Below the pieces are notes generated by a model. That model saw nothing but the letters and a program-made list of their open reading frames with translations. It had not been told where the DNA came from and searched no databases. Shown piece by piece: positions 6,542 to 13,437 of a stretch of 13,437 nt of DNA. The position numbers and the translations under genes are program-made. Within the stretch, counting starts at the first letter, position 1. Each line of letters opens with the position of its first letter. Source of the DNA: Candidatus Cloacimonadota bacterium (GTDB lineage: Bacteria; Cloacimonadota; Cloacimonadia; Cloacimonadales; TCS61); NCBI GenBank assembly GCA_030638385.1, contig DAOWES010000004.1:1-13437 (forward strand), written 5' to 3'.

Positions 6542-6570
6542 ATGAGTTTTTTAATAGAGATAAATTTACT

Positions 6571-8010
6571 TTATTTAACTTCTCCCTCTCTCACCCAACC
6601 GGCCCAATTGTATTCATCTTTTTTCAAACGGAATCGAAGCCAGCCTTTTCGCTCTTCCACCACATAGATTTTTACACCTTTCATTAATTTCCCTATATTA
6701 TCACGATCGTAATAAGTGCCGGGCCCAATGCGAATATCAACATTATTATTGGGGCAGGTGAGGGTATAAAGAACTTGGCGAGGAGCATAGCGCGGATTTA
6801 AAGAAGTCACCAAAGTATCACTCTTTTTGGGAGTATCTAGAATATCGGGAGTAGTTTTTTTAGTTTTCGCTTTTTTAACTGTCTTTTGGGCAGGAGCGAT
6901 TAAGTTCACTTTCACCAGCCAACATTCTTTTATAAAGGGAACATCTTTGGTAAGTTGTTTTGAAACTTCTTCAGCTTTGCTTTGGTTATAACTATTTGCC
7001 AAACGTAATCGATAATATTTTTTCCCTTTTACGGTAGCAGTAACAATCTTGCCTTGATAGCCATATTTTTCCAATTCAGATTTTTTCTTCTCTACGTGAC
7101 TGCGCTTAGTGTTTGCCATTATCTGAATTTCATAATTCCCTTTAAAACTAGCTTTCTCCTTTGAAGTATCCTTAAGTTTCTCTTTTGGTTTATCTTTTGG
7201 ATATAGGTCATTTCCTTGCAAATCTTGAAGCCAAAAATCATTAAAAGTTGTAGAATCCACTATCTTTTTGCCCACAGATAATGCTTCTTTTTTACTATAT
7301 CTTTTTTTCAAACGTAATCGATAAATAGTTTTTCCCTTTATATTCGCTTCCAATAATTTGGCCGGATAGCCAAGTTTATCTAAATATTTTTTTTGGGAAT
7401 TGATCGATTTGTAATTACTGCTGGCCATTAACTGAATCTCATACTCTTTCACCCCAGAAACTTGTGATTTAGGCACAACTTTGGTTGGTACAACCTTGCT
7501 TGGCACAAGTTTGCTTGGTACAGCTTTCGTTGGCACAACCTTGGTTGGTACAACTTCAGAAACTTCCGGCTCCACTTTGACATTGGAAAAAGTTGATGTC
7601 TGATATACTGCCTGCTCTTCTAACCAATATCCATCAATTCCGGAAAATATGCTTTTTAGTTGTTCTCCCAAAGCAATTGCCTCATCTTCGGGAAGAAGAT
7701 CTTCCGCTCGTAAACGATAAACTATCTGACCTTCTCGTTTTAGTTTTGTTATTTTAGTTTTTTGTCCATAATTGCGAAGTTTGTTTTTTAATCTGGTAAC
7801 CTTCCCAAAATTACTGGTGGCATGAAGCTGCAAAGCAAATAGAGTTTGATTTTCTGAATAAGGAATATTATCCGGCGATAAGACACTCATTACATCTTCG
7901 GGAACTTGATCATCTAATCTATGTTGAACATTGCCTAAAAAATAACCTATGAGTATGATAATAGTAACAATAAGTGAAATTAATATAATTAAGGCATGAA
8001 TTCTTTTCAT
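6571..8010 (-). CDS. Membrane-anchored protein with three SPOR domains and a C-terminal SH3 domain, 479 aa
   Basis: A short basic start and one membrane helix (residues 6-26, IHALIILISLIVTIIILIGY) anchor it with the bulk outside the cytoplasm. Three SPOR-like domains follow: about 57-130 (LFALQLHATSNFG...YRLRAEDLL), 189-262 (EYEIQLMASSNYK...YRLRLKKRYS) and 293-366 (YEIQIMANTKRSH...YRLRLANSYN). SPOR domains bind peptidoglycan glycan strands stripped of peptides, typically at division sites. The C-terminus (about 414-479) is an SH3-like domain (VDIRIGPGTYYDRDNIGKL, then GWLRFRLK...WAGWVREGEV), often cell-wall binding. Between SPOR 1 and 2 is a VPTKV repeat linker (154-181), and Lys-rich linkers separate the other domains. 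No catalytic domain is present. GAGGA lies 4 bases before ATG 8010. Monocistronic, with its own terminator. A division or cell-wall scaffold role is inferred. Confidence 0.88.
   Translation of the reverse strand: MKRIHALIILISLIVTIIILIGYFLGNVQHRLDDQVPEDVMSVLSPDNIPYSENQTLFALQLHATSNFGKVTRLKNKLRNYGQKTKITKLKREGQIVYRLRAEDLLPEDEAIALGEQLKSIFSGIDGYWLEEQAVYQTSTFSNVKVEPEVSEVVPTKVVPTKAVPSKLVPSKVVPTKVVPKSQVSGVKEYEIQLMASSNYKSINSQKKYLDKLGYPAKLLEANIKGKTIYRLRLKKRYSKKEALSVGKKIVDSTTFNDFWLQDLQGNDLYPKDKPKEKLKDTSKEKASFKGNYEIQIMANTKRSHVEKKKSELEKYGYQGKIVTATVKGKKYYRLRLANSYNQSKAEEVSKQLTKDVPFIKECWLVKVNLIAPAQKTVKKAKTKKTTPDILDTPKKSDTLVTSLNPRYAPRQVLYTLTCPNNNVDIRIGPGTYYDRDNIGKLMKGVKIYVVEERKGWLRFRLKKDEYNWAGWVREGEVK
7468..7551 (-). 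repeat. 15-bp coding tandem repeat, five VPTKV units plus a partial
   Basis: Codons 154-178 of the SPOR protein encode VPTKV, VPTKA, VPSKL, VPSKV and VPTKV, then VPK. The DNA units (GTACCAACCAAGGTT-type on the minus strand) are close but not identical, so the array has aged since it expanded. It makes an extended, basic, proline-rich linker and could vary in copy number between strains. Confidence 0.85.
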
Positions 8011-8450
8011 AAATCCTCTTTTTTTATCTTATTTTAAAATAATTATTTGAAAAATTTTCCTCTTTAAAAACCAAATGTTAAATTGAATATAAGAAACATT
8101 TTTGGCAATAAAAATTTAATTCGTGTAAATTGGAGATGAAGAAGATTAGCCCTTTTACAGCTTTTCCCCAATTTTAGCCTGACTCCAAATTTGGCGTTAA
8201 TTTTTTATATTTTATCTTTCTATCTCTACTAAAACTATTTGCCCAATTTCCAATAGTTTTGGTGAGCGATGGAAGAGTAGTTTGAATTTATGAAAACTAA
8301 AGAGAAAAAGATGTTAAATAAAATTGCCTAAAATTATGACTCAAAGAATTTTCACACAAATATTGACTTGAATTTTTGGAAAATGATCTTTGGGCAATTA
8401 TGAAGAACTCGTGAAAAATACAAAGTCAACGAAGGAGTAAATAACATATT
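8011..8450. other. 440-bp divergent spacer between the SPOR and DUF2809 genes
   Basis: No gene of credible length is seen on either strand. The stretch is AT-rich and must hold divergent promoters; the best guess for the plus side is TTGGAA (8376-8381) and TATGAA (8399-8404), 17 bases apart, but the match is weak. It also holds the palindrome CCAAATTTGG (8185-8194) and a 9-bp inverted repeat (8231-8260). Confidence 0.5.
8231..8260. repeat. Perfect 9-bp inverted repeat, 12-bp loop
   Basis: AAAACTATT (8231-8239) is perfectly inverted as AATAGTTTT (8252-8260) around TGCCCAATTTCC. No T-run follows on either strand, so it does not look like a terminator. It could be a protein-binding site in the divergent spacer, or chance in AT-rich DNA. 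Confidence 0.4.
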
Positions 8451-8858
8451 ATGTACTTACTAAAAAAGAAATGGATACTATTAACTATTTTGATCTTAAT
8501 TCCTTTGGGGATATCCACAAAATTCTATCATGGAATTGCGTCATCATGGGTAAATAATTCTCTGGGAGATGTTATATATGTAATTTTTTGGTCTCTCTTA
8601 TTCTCGCTAGTTTTTCCAAACACAAACCCTCGTAAAATAGCTATAATCGTCTTCCTCATCACTTCACTGATAGAGATAATGCAGCTTTGGCATCCACCAT
8701 TTCTAGAATTAATTCGAAGTAATTTTATAGGAAGATCATTCTTGGGAACATCATTTTGCTGGCTCGATTTTTTTCACTATTTCATTGGTTTAATTTTGTC
8801 TTTTGGGATATTTCATTTGCAACGAAAATTTGAAACTGCAAACGATTTAGAACTATAA
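8451..8858 (+). CDS. DUF2809 family membrane protein, 135 aa
   Basis: The protein is full length for DUF2809. Four hydrophobic segments are visible (about 8-22, 39-56, 62-78 and 106-121). It carries the family's characteristic phrases: IPLGISTKF near the start, NNSLGDVIYVIFWSLLFSL, PR..A, LIEIMQLWHPP, and R..FIGRSFLGTSFCWLDFFHYFIGL. The function of this VanZ-like family is not known. AAGGAG lies 13 bases before the ATG, a long spacing, but there is no better in-frame start. The gene stands alone, about 200 bp before polA. Confidence 0.85.
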   Translation: MYLLKKKWILLTILILIPLGISTKFYHGIASSWVNNSLGDVIYVIFWSLLFSLVFPNTNPRKIAIIVFLITSLIEIMQLWHPPFLELIRSNFIGRSFLGTSFCWLDFFHYFIGLILSFGIFHLQRKFETANDLEL

Positions 8859-8954
8859 ATTTTATCCTTTATGAAGTTAATATAGGTAAATATTTTCCGG
8901 GCTACTACTACCATTTGCTTGCGAGATTGATATTCAAATCTAAACAAATCTCCA

Positions 8955-8984
8955 TTGGGAGAATAGTAACTAAAAACTTATAGA
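8955..8984 (+). promoter_or_regulatory. Possible polA promoter
   Basis: TTGGGA (8955-8960) and TATAGA (8979-8984) are 18 bases apart and lie about 75 bases before the polA start. A small hairpin (TCTCC ATTG GGAGA, 8949-8962) overlaps the -35. Both boxes are partial matches. Confidence 0.3.
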
Positions 8985-9059
8985 CATATATTAGCAACTT
9001 TCTGAGAAAGAATGGTATTAAATTAATAAGAAAAATATTTATTTTGATGAGGAGAATTT

Positions 9060-11816
9060 ATGGATAAAAAATTATATTTAATTGATGGAACTGCTTTGAT
9101 ATATCGCGCTTTTTTTGCGTTTATCAAAAATCCGTTATATAATAGCAAAGGTCAAAATACTAGTGCCATATTTGGTACGATAAAATCATTTATAAAATTT
9201 TTGGAAGATTTTGATCCAAAACACGTGGCAATTTCATTTGATCGAAAAGGCAAAACATTTCGACACGAGCTAACAGAAACCTACAAAGCAAATCGGCCTC
9301 CCGCTCCGGATGAACTGATTTCTCAGATTGCTCCGATCAAAGAGTTTTTTTCCAATATTGGCTTGGAAGAGATTTCCTGCGAAGGTTACGAAGCAGATGA
9401 TATTTTAGCAACTCTGGCAGAAATTCATAAAAAAGATTTTGATGAAGTGATAATTGTGAGTGGAGATAAAGACTTTGCGCAATTGGTAGATGAAAAGGTT
9501 AGCCTATTTGATCCCAAAAAAAATGAGAAAACAACACTACCGGAAGTGAAGAAAAAATATGGGGTATTACCTTCGCAATTTATAGATTATTTGGCTATTT
9601 GTGGAGATAGTGCCGACAATATTCCGGGTGTAAGGGGAATAGGGCCCAAAGGTGCTGAAAAGCTTTTGAACGAATATGAAAGTTTGGAAGCAATTTATGA
9701 AAACATCGAAGAGATTAAAGCCAAAGGCACTAAACAAAAACTTATCGAGAGCAAAGAAAATGCCTTTCTATCTCAGAAGCTAGCAAAAATAATCAGAGAT
9801 GTGAAGTTAGAGATTAATGATAGTAATTTTAATTTTTCAAAAGAAGATTTGAGAAATGGAGTTGAATTATTAGAAGAATTTGAACTAAATTCCGTAGCCA
9901 AGAAATTAACTGAGATGGTTCCCATGAAAATGGCTCCCATAAAAGCTGATGCCGAACTAGAAGATCTGCTATTTGCTAATGAGTTCACTTTTGCCGAGAC
10001 CAATGAAAAAGAAGATAAATTCTTTGAAGCAATCTTAATAGATACAGAAGAGCAATTTAATGAATTACTAAACGAAATAAAAGATAAAAAGATAGTAGCT
10101 ATCGACACCGAGACTACAAGCTTGGATGCCATCAGAGCAGAGTTGGTGGGAATATCTTTGTGCGTGGAAGCAGAAAAAGCTTATTACCTGCCATTGGCAC
10201 ATCAAATGGCAGACAACTTAAAGACGGATATGGTTTTAACAAAGCTAAAAGAAGCTCTGGCCGATAAGCTTTTAGTAGCTCATAATATCAAATATGATTA
10301 TCATATTTTCCAAAATGCCGGTTGGAAATTAACCAATAAAATTTTTGATACGATGATTGCCCATTATCTCATCGATCCTACTGCGAGACATAGTTTAGAT
10401 AGCTGTGCACAGCAAGAATTTTCCTATAAAATGATTCCCATTAAAGATATCATCGGAAGCGGCAAAAAGCAGATAACTTTTGATCTTGTTCCACCTGACC
10501 AAGCTTGTGAATATGCTGCCGAAGATGCGAACATTACTTTCAGATTATATGAGATTTATGCCAAACAATTAGCAAATCGTCAGTTGAGCGACCTTTACAA
10601 TCAGATAGAACTTCCGCTCTTTTATGTGTTAGCTGAGATGGAACATAATGGCGTTCATATTGATGTGGATTTACTAGCTAAATTATCAAAAAAAAATCAG
10701 AAGCGAATTGGGGAATTAACTAAAGAAATTTTCGAAATTGCCGGCTCGCCGTTCAATATCAATTCTACCCAGCAATTGGCAAAAGTACTATTTGTAGATT
10801 TGGGAATAAAGGCGATCAAGAAGACTAAAACAGGATTTTCCACTAATATGGATGTTTTGGAAAAATTAGCAAAAGAGCATGAAATTGCTCGTCTCATTAT
10901 CGAGTACCGTCATTTAAATAAATTGGAATCTACCTATATTTCCGCTTTACCGGAGCTGATTAATCCGAATACAAACAGAGTTCACTCTTCATTTAATCAA
11001 ACTGTAGCTTCCACCGGGCGCTTATCTTCATCTAACCCGAATTTACAAAATATTCCCATTCGCAGTGAATTGGGAAAAGAGATTCGCAAAGCTTTTTGCG
11101 CCAAAGATGACAATCATATCATTTTAGCAGCAGATTATTCTCAGATAGAATTACGAATTTTAGCGATGGTTTCGGGAGATGAGAAAATGATTAAAGCATT
11201 TATAGCAGGCGAAGATATTCATCGTGAGACAGCTTCGATCATCTATAATCTTCCCAAAGATGAAATTAACGCAGACCATCGTCGATATGCCAAAGTAATA
11301 AATTTTGGGTTAATGTATGGAATGGGAGCTAGCAGAATTTCTCAAGAGCTAAAGATCAGTCGAAAAGAAGCCGCCAAATTCATCGAGCAATATTTCGAAA
11401 AGTTTCCAACGATCCGAGATTATATTCAAACAGGAATCGAAAAAGCACGAGAATATGGCTACGTTTCCACTATTTTTGGACGAAGATTATATTTACCGGA
11501 TCTGCAAAGTAGCAACGGCATGCGAAGAAGTGGTGCCGAACGAGTGGCTACAAATATGCCAATTCAAGGAAGTGCAGCCGATATCATCAAAATTGCTATG
11601 ATCAATTTGCATAAAAAAATTGAAAATGATCCTGAAATTAATATGCTCATTCAAGTGCATGACGAATTGGTTTTTGAAGTGAGAAAAGATAAACTTGAAG
11701 AAGCAAAAAAGTTGATCCAAACAGAGATGCAGAATGCTATTCCACATGAGATGGCCGGGAATGTACCGCTTTTGGTAGATCTTGGAATTGGAACAAATTG
11801 GTTTGAAGCACATTAG
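9060..11816 (+). CDS. polA: DNA polymerase I with intact 5' nuclease, proofreading and polymerase domains, 918 aa
   Basis: PolA fills gaps in repair and removes RNA primers from Okazaki fragments. The N-terminal 5' nuclease (about 1-290) has its acidic metal ligands: D9, D61, the EGYEADD cluster (D113, D114), SGDKD (D136, D138) and GDSADNIPG (D183, D186). The 3'-5' proofreading domain (about 325-505) is intact, with DTE (D349, E351), D413 in KYDYHIF, and Y485/D489 in YAAED. The polymerase domain (about 515-918) has motif A ADYSQIELR (D692), motif B RRYAKVINFGLMYGMGA (R741, K745, F749, Y753) and motif C QVHDELVFE (D868). The length is normal for a three-domain PolA. GAGGAG lies 5 bases before the ATG. 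No terminator is obvious; a dispersed palindromic element (11872-11980) follows. Confidence 0.99.
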   Translation: MDKKLYLIDGTALIYRAFFAFIKNPLYNSKGQNTSAIFGTIKSFIKFLEDFDPKHVAISFDRKGKTFRHELTETYKANRPPAPDELISQIAPIKEFFSNIGLEEISCEGYEADDILATLAEIHKKDFDEVIIVSGDKDFAQLVDEKVSLFDPKKNEKTTLPEVKKKYGVLPSQFIDYLAICGDSADNIPGVRGIGPKGAEKLLNEYESLEAIYENIEEIKAKGTKQKLIESKENAFLSQKLAKIIRDVKLEINDSNFNFSKEDLRNGVELLEEFELNSVAKKLTEMVPMKMAPIKADAELEDLLFANEFTFAETNEKEDKFFEAILIDTEEQFNELLNEIKDKKIVAIDTETTSLDAIRAELVGISLCVEAEKAYYLPLAHQMADNLKTDMVLTKLKEALADKLLVAHNIKYDYHIFQNAGWKLTNKIFDTMIAHYLIDPTARHSLDSCAQQEFSYKMIPIKDIIGSGKKQITFDLVPPDQACEYAAEDANITFRLYEIYAKQLANRQLSDLYNQIELPLFYVLAEMEHNGVHIDVDLLAKLSKKNQKRIGELTKEIFEIAGSPFNINSTQQLAKVLFVDLGIKAIKKTKTGFSTNMDVLEKLAKEHEIARLIIEYRHLNKLESTYISALPELINPNTNRVHSSFNQTVASTGRLSSSNPNLQNIPIRSELGKEIRKAFCAKDDNHIILAADYSQIELRILAMVSGDEKMIKAFIAGEDIHRETASIIYNLPKDEINADHRRYAKVINFGLMYGMGASRISQELKISRKEAAKFIEQYFEKFPTIRDYIQTGIEKAREYGYVSTIFGRRLYLPDLQSSNGMRRSGAERVATNMPIQGSAADIIKIAMINLHKKIENDPEINMLIQVHDELVFEVRKDKLEEAKKLIQTEMQNAIPHEMAGNVPLLVDLGIGTNWFEAH

Positions 11817-11871
11817 CCATCGAATTGAATCCAAATTTTCGGAAAGATTAAAAACGTTAAACATCGGGTAT

Positions 11872-11980
11872 AATTAAGTATTTTGTAAAACCTCACCCCG
11901 ACCCTCTAGGATTCGGCTTTGCTTTAGCAAAACGATATCTACGAGGAGAGGGAGTTATGGAATATCAATTATGCAGAACT
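11872..11980 (+). repeat. Dispersed palindromic element, copy B
   Basis: In order: AATTAAGTATTTTGTAAAAC, CTCACCCCGACC, CTCTAGGAT, a 24-nt core at 11913-11936 that is identical to 13165-13188 and centred on the hairpin TTTGC TTTA GCAAA, then ATCTACGAGGAGAGGGAG and finally AATTATGCAGAACT. CCCTCT (11902-11907) can pair with AGAGGG (11947-11952) to close a long stem over the core. The right end is the inverse of the left end of copy A (1117-1130), 13 of 14. It fills the polA-M42 spacer and may affect the polA transcript end. Confidence 0.65.
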
Positions 11981-12013
11981 GATAAAAAATTATAGTTATT
12001 AGAAGGAGATTTT

Positions 12014-13045
12014 ATGGAAAAAAAATTTGTAAAAGAAGCAATAAAACAAACAGAAGCATTGTGTAAAATTCCTAGTCCAAGTGGATTTACTCATCTGGCC
12101 ACCAAATATGTGATGAGCGAATGTAGTAAATTGGGATTTGCGCCTCAGCAATCACGCAAGAATTCTGTAATTGTAGATCTGGGTGGGGAAGGAGAAGCTC
12201 TGGTTTTGGCTGCCCATGTAGATACTCTGGGTGCAATGGTACGAGCCATTAAAGCAAATGGACGATTGCGTCTCACCAAGATTGGCAGTTATCCGGAAAA
12301 TAATATAGAATCGGAAAATTGCATTATTCACACACGTTTCGATAAAGAATATTCCGGAACCATTCAGATGGTTAACCCGGCAGTACATGTAAATCGCGAT
12401 CTGGCAAGTACAAAGCGAAATGACTCCACTGTGGAAGTAGTTATCGATGAGAAAGTTTCTACGAAAGAAGATGTGGAAAAATTGGGAATCAGTGCAGGAG
12501 ATTTTATCTCGTTTGATGCCCGCACTGTTGTTACAAAATCCGGTTTCATAAAAAGTCGTCATCTTGATGATAAAGCTAGTGCCGGTATTTTGATAGCTTT
12601 TGCCAAACTGGTTGCTGAGAAAAAGCTCACTCTCAAACGCAAAGTATATCTGCTATTCACCACCTATGAAGAGGTAGGTCATGGTGGAAGTTCCGGTATT
12701 CCGGCCGATGTGGTAGAGATGATCTCGGTTGATATGGGAGCTGTGGGAGATGATTTGGCTACCAATGAACACACTGTGAGTATTTGCGCTAAAGATAGTG
12801 GTGGACCTTATGATTATGAAGTTACCACTGCTTTGATAAACTTAGCTAAAAAGGCAAAGTTGAATTATGCAGTTGATATTTACCCATTTTATGGTTCTGA
12901 TGTGGAAGCAACATTACGAGCCGGATTTGATATAAAACATGCGCTCATCGGACCGGGTGTAGCAGCTTCTCATGGTTATGAAAGAACACATGCGGAAGGT
13001 TTGGAAAATACATTAAAATTGTTGGAACTATATCTAAAAAAATAA
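12014..13045 (+). CDS. M42 family metallo-aminopeptidase, 343 aa
   Basis: M42 enzymes (glutamyl aminopeptidase/TET type) are two-metal exopeptidases that form large shells in the cytoplasm and trim peptides. All key residues are present: H68 and D70 in LAAHVDTLG, bridging D185 in RHLDDKAS, the E219-E220 pair in YEEVGHGG (base and ligand), D240 in SVDMG, and a C-terminal His (H320 or H326, ASHGYERTH). The length is normal and there is no signal peptide. The region between the two catalytic halves (about 75-175) is the usual oligomerisation domain. GAAGGAG lies 5 bases before ATG 12014. Substrate preference cannot be told. No terminator follows directly; repeats do. Confidence 0.95.
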   Translation: MEKKFVKEAIKQTEALCKIPSPSGFTHLATKYVMSECSKLGFAPQQSRKNSVIVDLGGEGEALVLAAHVDTLGAMVRAIKANGRLRLTKIGSYPENNIESENCIIHTRFDKEYSGTIQMVNPAVHVNRDLASTKRNDSTVEVVIDEKVSTKEDVEKLGISAGDFISFDARTVVTKSGFIKSRHLDDKASAGILIAFAKLVAEKKLTLKRKVYLLFTTYEEVGHGGSSGIPADVVEMISVDMGAVGDDLATNEHTVSICAKDSGGPYDYEVTTALINLAKKAKLNYAVDIYPFYGSDVEATLRAGFDIKHALIGPGVAASHGYERTHAEGLENTLKLLELYLKK

Positions 13046-13097
13046 ATCTCCGGGGTTCGATTAAATTGAGAAGAAAAACAATGAAGATAATTCTTAG

Positions 13098-13127
13098 ACA
13101 CTGATTTTCACAGATATACACTGATAT
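13098..13127. repeat. Three 10-bp tandem units of CAC(T/A)GAT
   Basis: ACACTGATTT, TCACAGATAT and ACACTGATAT follow each other without gaps. The period of 10 bp equals about one helical turn. Short arrays of alternating CACTGAT/CACAGAT occur in intergenic DNA of various environmental bacteria, as I recall. It directly abuts copy C of the palindromic element. Confidence 0.65.
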
Positions 13128-13130
13128 TTA

Positions 13131-13212
13131 AATCCCCTCTATTAGAGGGGGTGGCAACTACGAGTCGGCTTTGCTTTAGCAAAACGATCTCGAACTGACC
13201 GGGGTGTGTAAA
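13131..13212 (-). repeat. Dispersed palindromic element, copy C (inverted)
   Basis: It opens with the perfect palindrome CCCCTCTA-T-TAGAGGGG (13134-13150), then GTGGCAACTACGAG, the 24-nt core identical to copy B (13165-13188), and CTCGAACTGACCGGGGTGTG. Read on the minus strand, the order is CACCCCGG, core, CACCCCCTCTA..AGAGGGGATT. Copy A has these outer parts joined directly. The core is nearly self-complementary, so it reads the same way in both B and C although their flanks are inverted. Confidence 0.65.
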
Positions 13213-13244
13213 AGCTTAACATCTATCTAGTCTCATTGAAACTT

Positions 13245-13340
13245 GCCAGCCAGCCAGATTTATAAGCCAACCAGAGGCTGGTAAACCTCAGACTTGTCCG
13301 CCTTTTTTTGGCGGAAAGACTTGAGCTCCTTTTGGTGGAG
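13245..13340. other. Cluster of hairpins, possible structured RNA or compound repeat
   Basis: GCCA is repeated three times (13245-13256), and CCAGCC (13250-13255) can pair with GGCTGG (13276-13281). TCCGCC (13297-13302) pairs with GGCGGA (13310-13315) around a loop of seven T, with outer CTCA (13287-13290) and TGAG (13322-13325) extending it imperfectly. CTCC (13326-13329) pairs with GGAG (13337-13340). AGACTTG occurs on both sides of the T7 hairpin. On neither strand does a clean U-tract follow a stem, so these are not plain terminators. Nature unknown. Confidence 0.4.
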
Positions 13341-13392
13341 TGACGAAGCATTTTTGCCGAGAACCCAAAACAAAAGATAAAAGCATCGGCGA

Positions 13393-13437
13393 CTAAATTT
13401 TATATTCAACCAATAATTCAGCTTCAATTTCGGCCGG
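13393..13437 (-). CDS. Possible C-terminal end of a minus-strand gene
   Basis: Fourteen codons enter from the right edge on the minus strand (PAEIEAELLVEYKI) and stop at TAG 13395-13393. The composition (Glu and Leu rich, no rare pattern) is protein-like, and the window before it to the left is non-coding. It is too short to identify or to prove. Confidence 0.4.
   Translation of the reverse strand, partial: PAEIEAELLVEYKI

Larger units (their letters stand above)
13046..13392. other. 347-bp gene-free tail made of repeats and hairpins
   Basis: No credible gene is seen. After a plain 50-bp stretch come a 3x10-bp tandem repeat (13098-13127), copy C of the dispersed element (13131-13212), and a run of hairpins (13245-13340). 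No clear terminator for the M42 gene is present. Confidence 0.6.

Noticed and set aside
7468..7551. Possible CRISPR-like array
   Set aside because: The units are 15 bp, contiguous, in frame and coding, with no spacers. It is a protein linker repeat.
9773..10132. Minus-strand open frame within polA
   Set aside because: Antisense to the polA linker and proofreading domain. Its Ser-rich composition mirrors Glu/Lys/Ala codons on the other strand.
11493..11864. Minus-strand open frame over the polA 3' end
   Set aside because: Antisense to motif C and the polA C-terminus; no family resemblance and no ribosome site.
12152..12562. Minus-strand open frame opposite the M42 gene
   Set aside because: Antisense to conserved catalytic segments of M42; Cys/Phe/Asn-rich, unlike the real proteins of the window.
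13054..13062. GGTTCGATT, resembling a tRNA T-loop
   Set aside because: The flanks cannot form the T stem or an acceptor stem, and no anticodon arm is nearby, so it is not a tRNA.

Overview
This window looks like an ordinary chromosomal stretch from an AT-rich, diderm (Gram-negative-type) bacterium. The diderm call rests on two predicted outer-membrane barrels, a long lipoprotein with TPR repeats, and a membrane-anchored protein with three SPOR domains. Protein types and style (a DUF3098-like two-helix protein, a YjbH-like barrel, an M42 peptidase, AAGGAG ribosome sites, dispersed CACCCCG/CCCCTCT elements) suggest the FCB group, possibly Cloacimonadota. That placement is inference from memory of families, not a search.

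Layout. On the left, two minus-strand genes (1-387, cut by the edge, and 403-915) encode small exported or membrane proteins. A gene-free stretch (916-1512) carries repeat relics and a minus-strand terminator with no gene in front of it. The plus-strand pair 1513-2309 is translation elongation factor P followed by a 68-residue CxxC...CxC protein, closed by a strong terminator. From 6358 leftward to 2450 runs a minus-strand envelope cluster: YjbH-like barrel, TPR lipoprotein, small two-helix membrane protein, and a DUF58/vWA protein. A terminator at 6512-6541 separates it from the upstream minus-strand gene 6571-8010, a protein with three SPOR domains and an SH3 domain. A 440-bp divergent spacer follows. 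Then come three plus-strand genes: a DUF2809 membrane protein (8451-8858), DNA polymerase I with all three enzymatic domains intact (9060-11816), and an M42 metallopeptidase (12014-13045). The last 390 bp hold dispersed repeats, several hairpins and, at the very edge, what may be the last 14 codons of a minus-strand gene.

How it fits together. EF-P (ribosome rescue at proline stretches) and PolA (gap filling and repair) are housekeeping. The minus-strand cluster is probably an envelope or cell-surface group, but no specific pathway can be assigned. I see no CRISPR array, transposase, phage gene, toxin-antitoxin pair or defence operon. The least ordinary signal is a family of intergenic palindromic elements present in at least three differently rearranged copies (about 1117-1174, 11872-11980 and 13131-13212), with a perfectly shared 24-nt core in two copies and a possible terminal inverted repeat. 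Other points worth a look are the small cysteine protein behind efp, the duplicated start region of the DUF58 gene, and the hairpin-rich tail.
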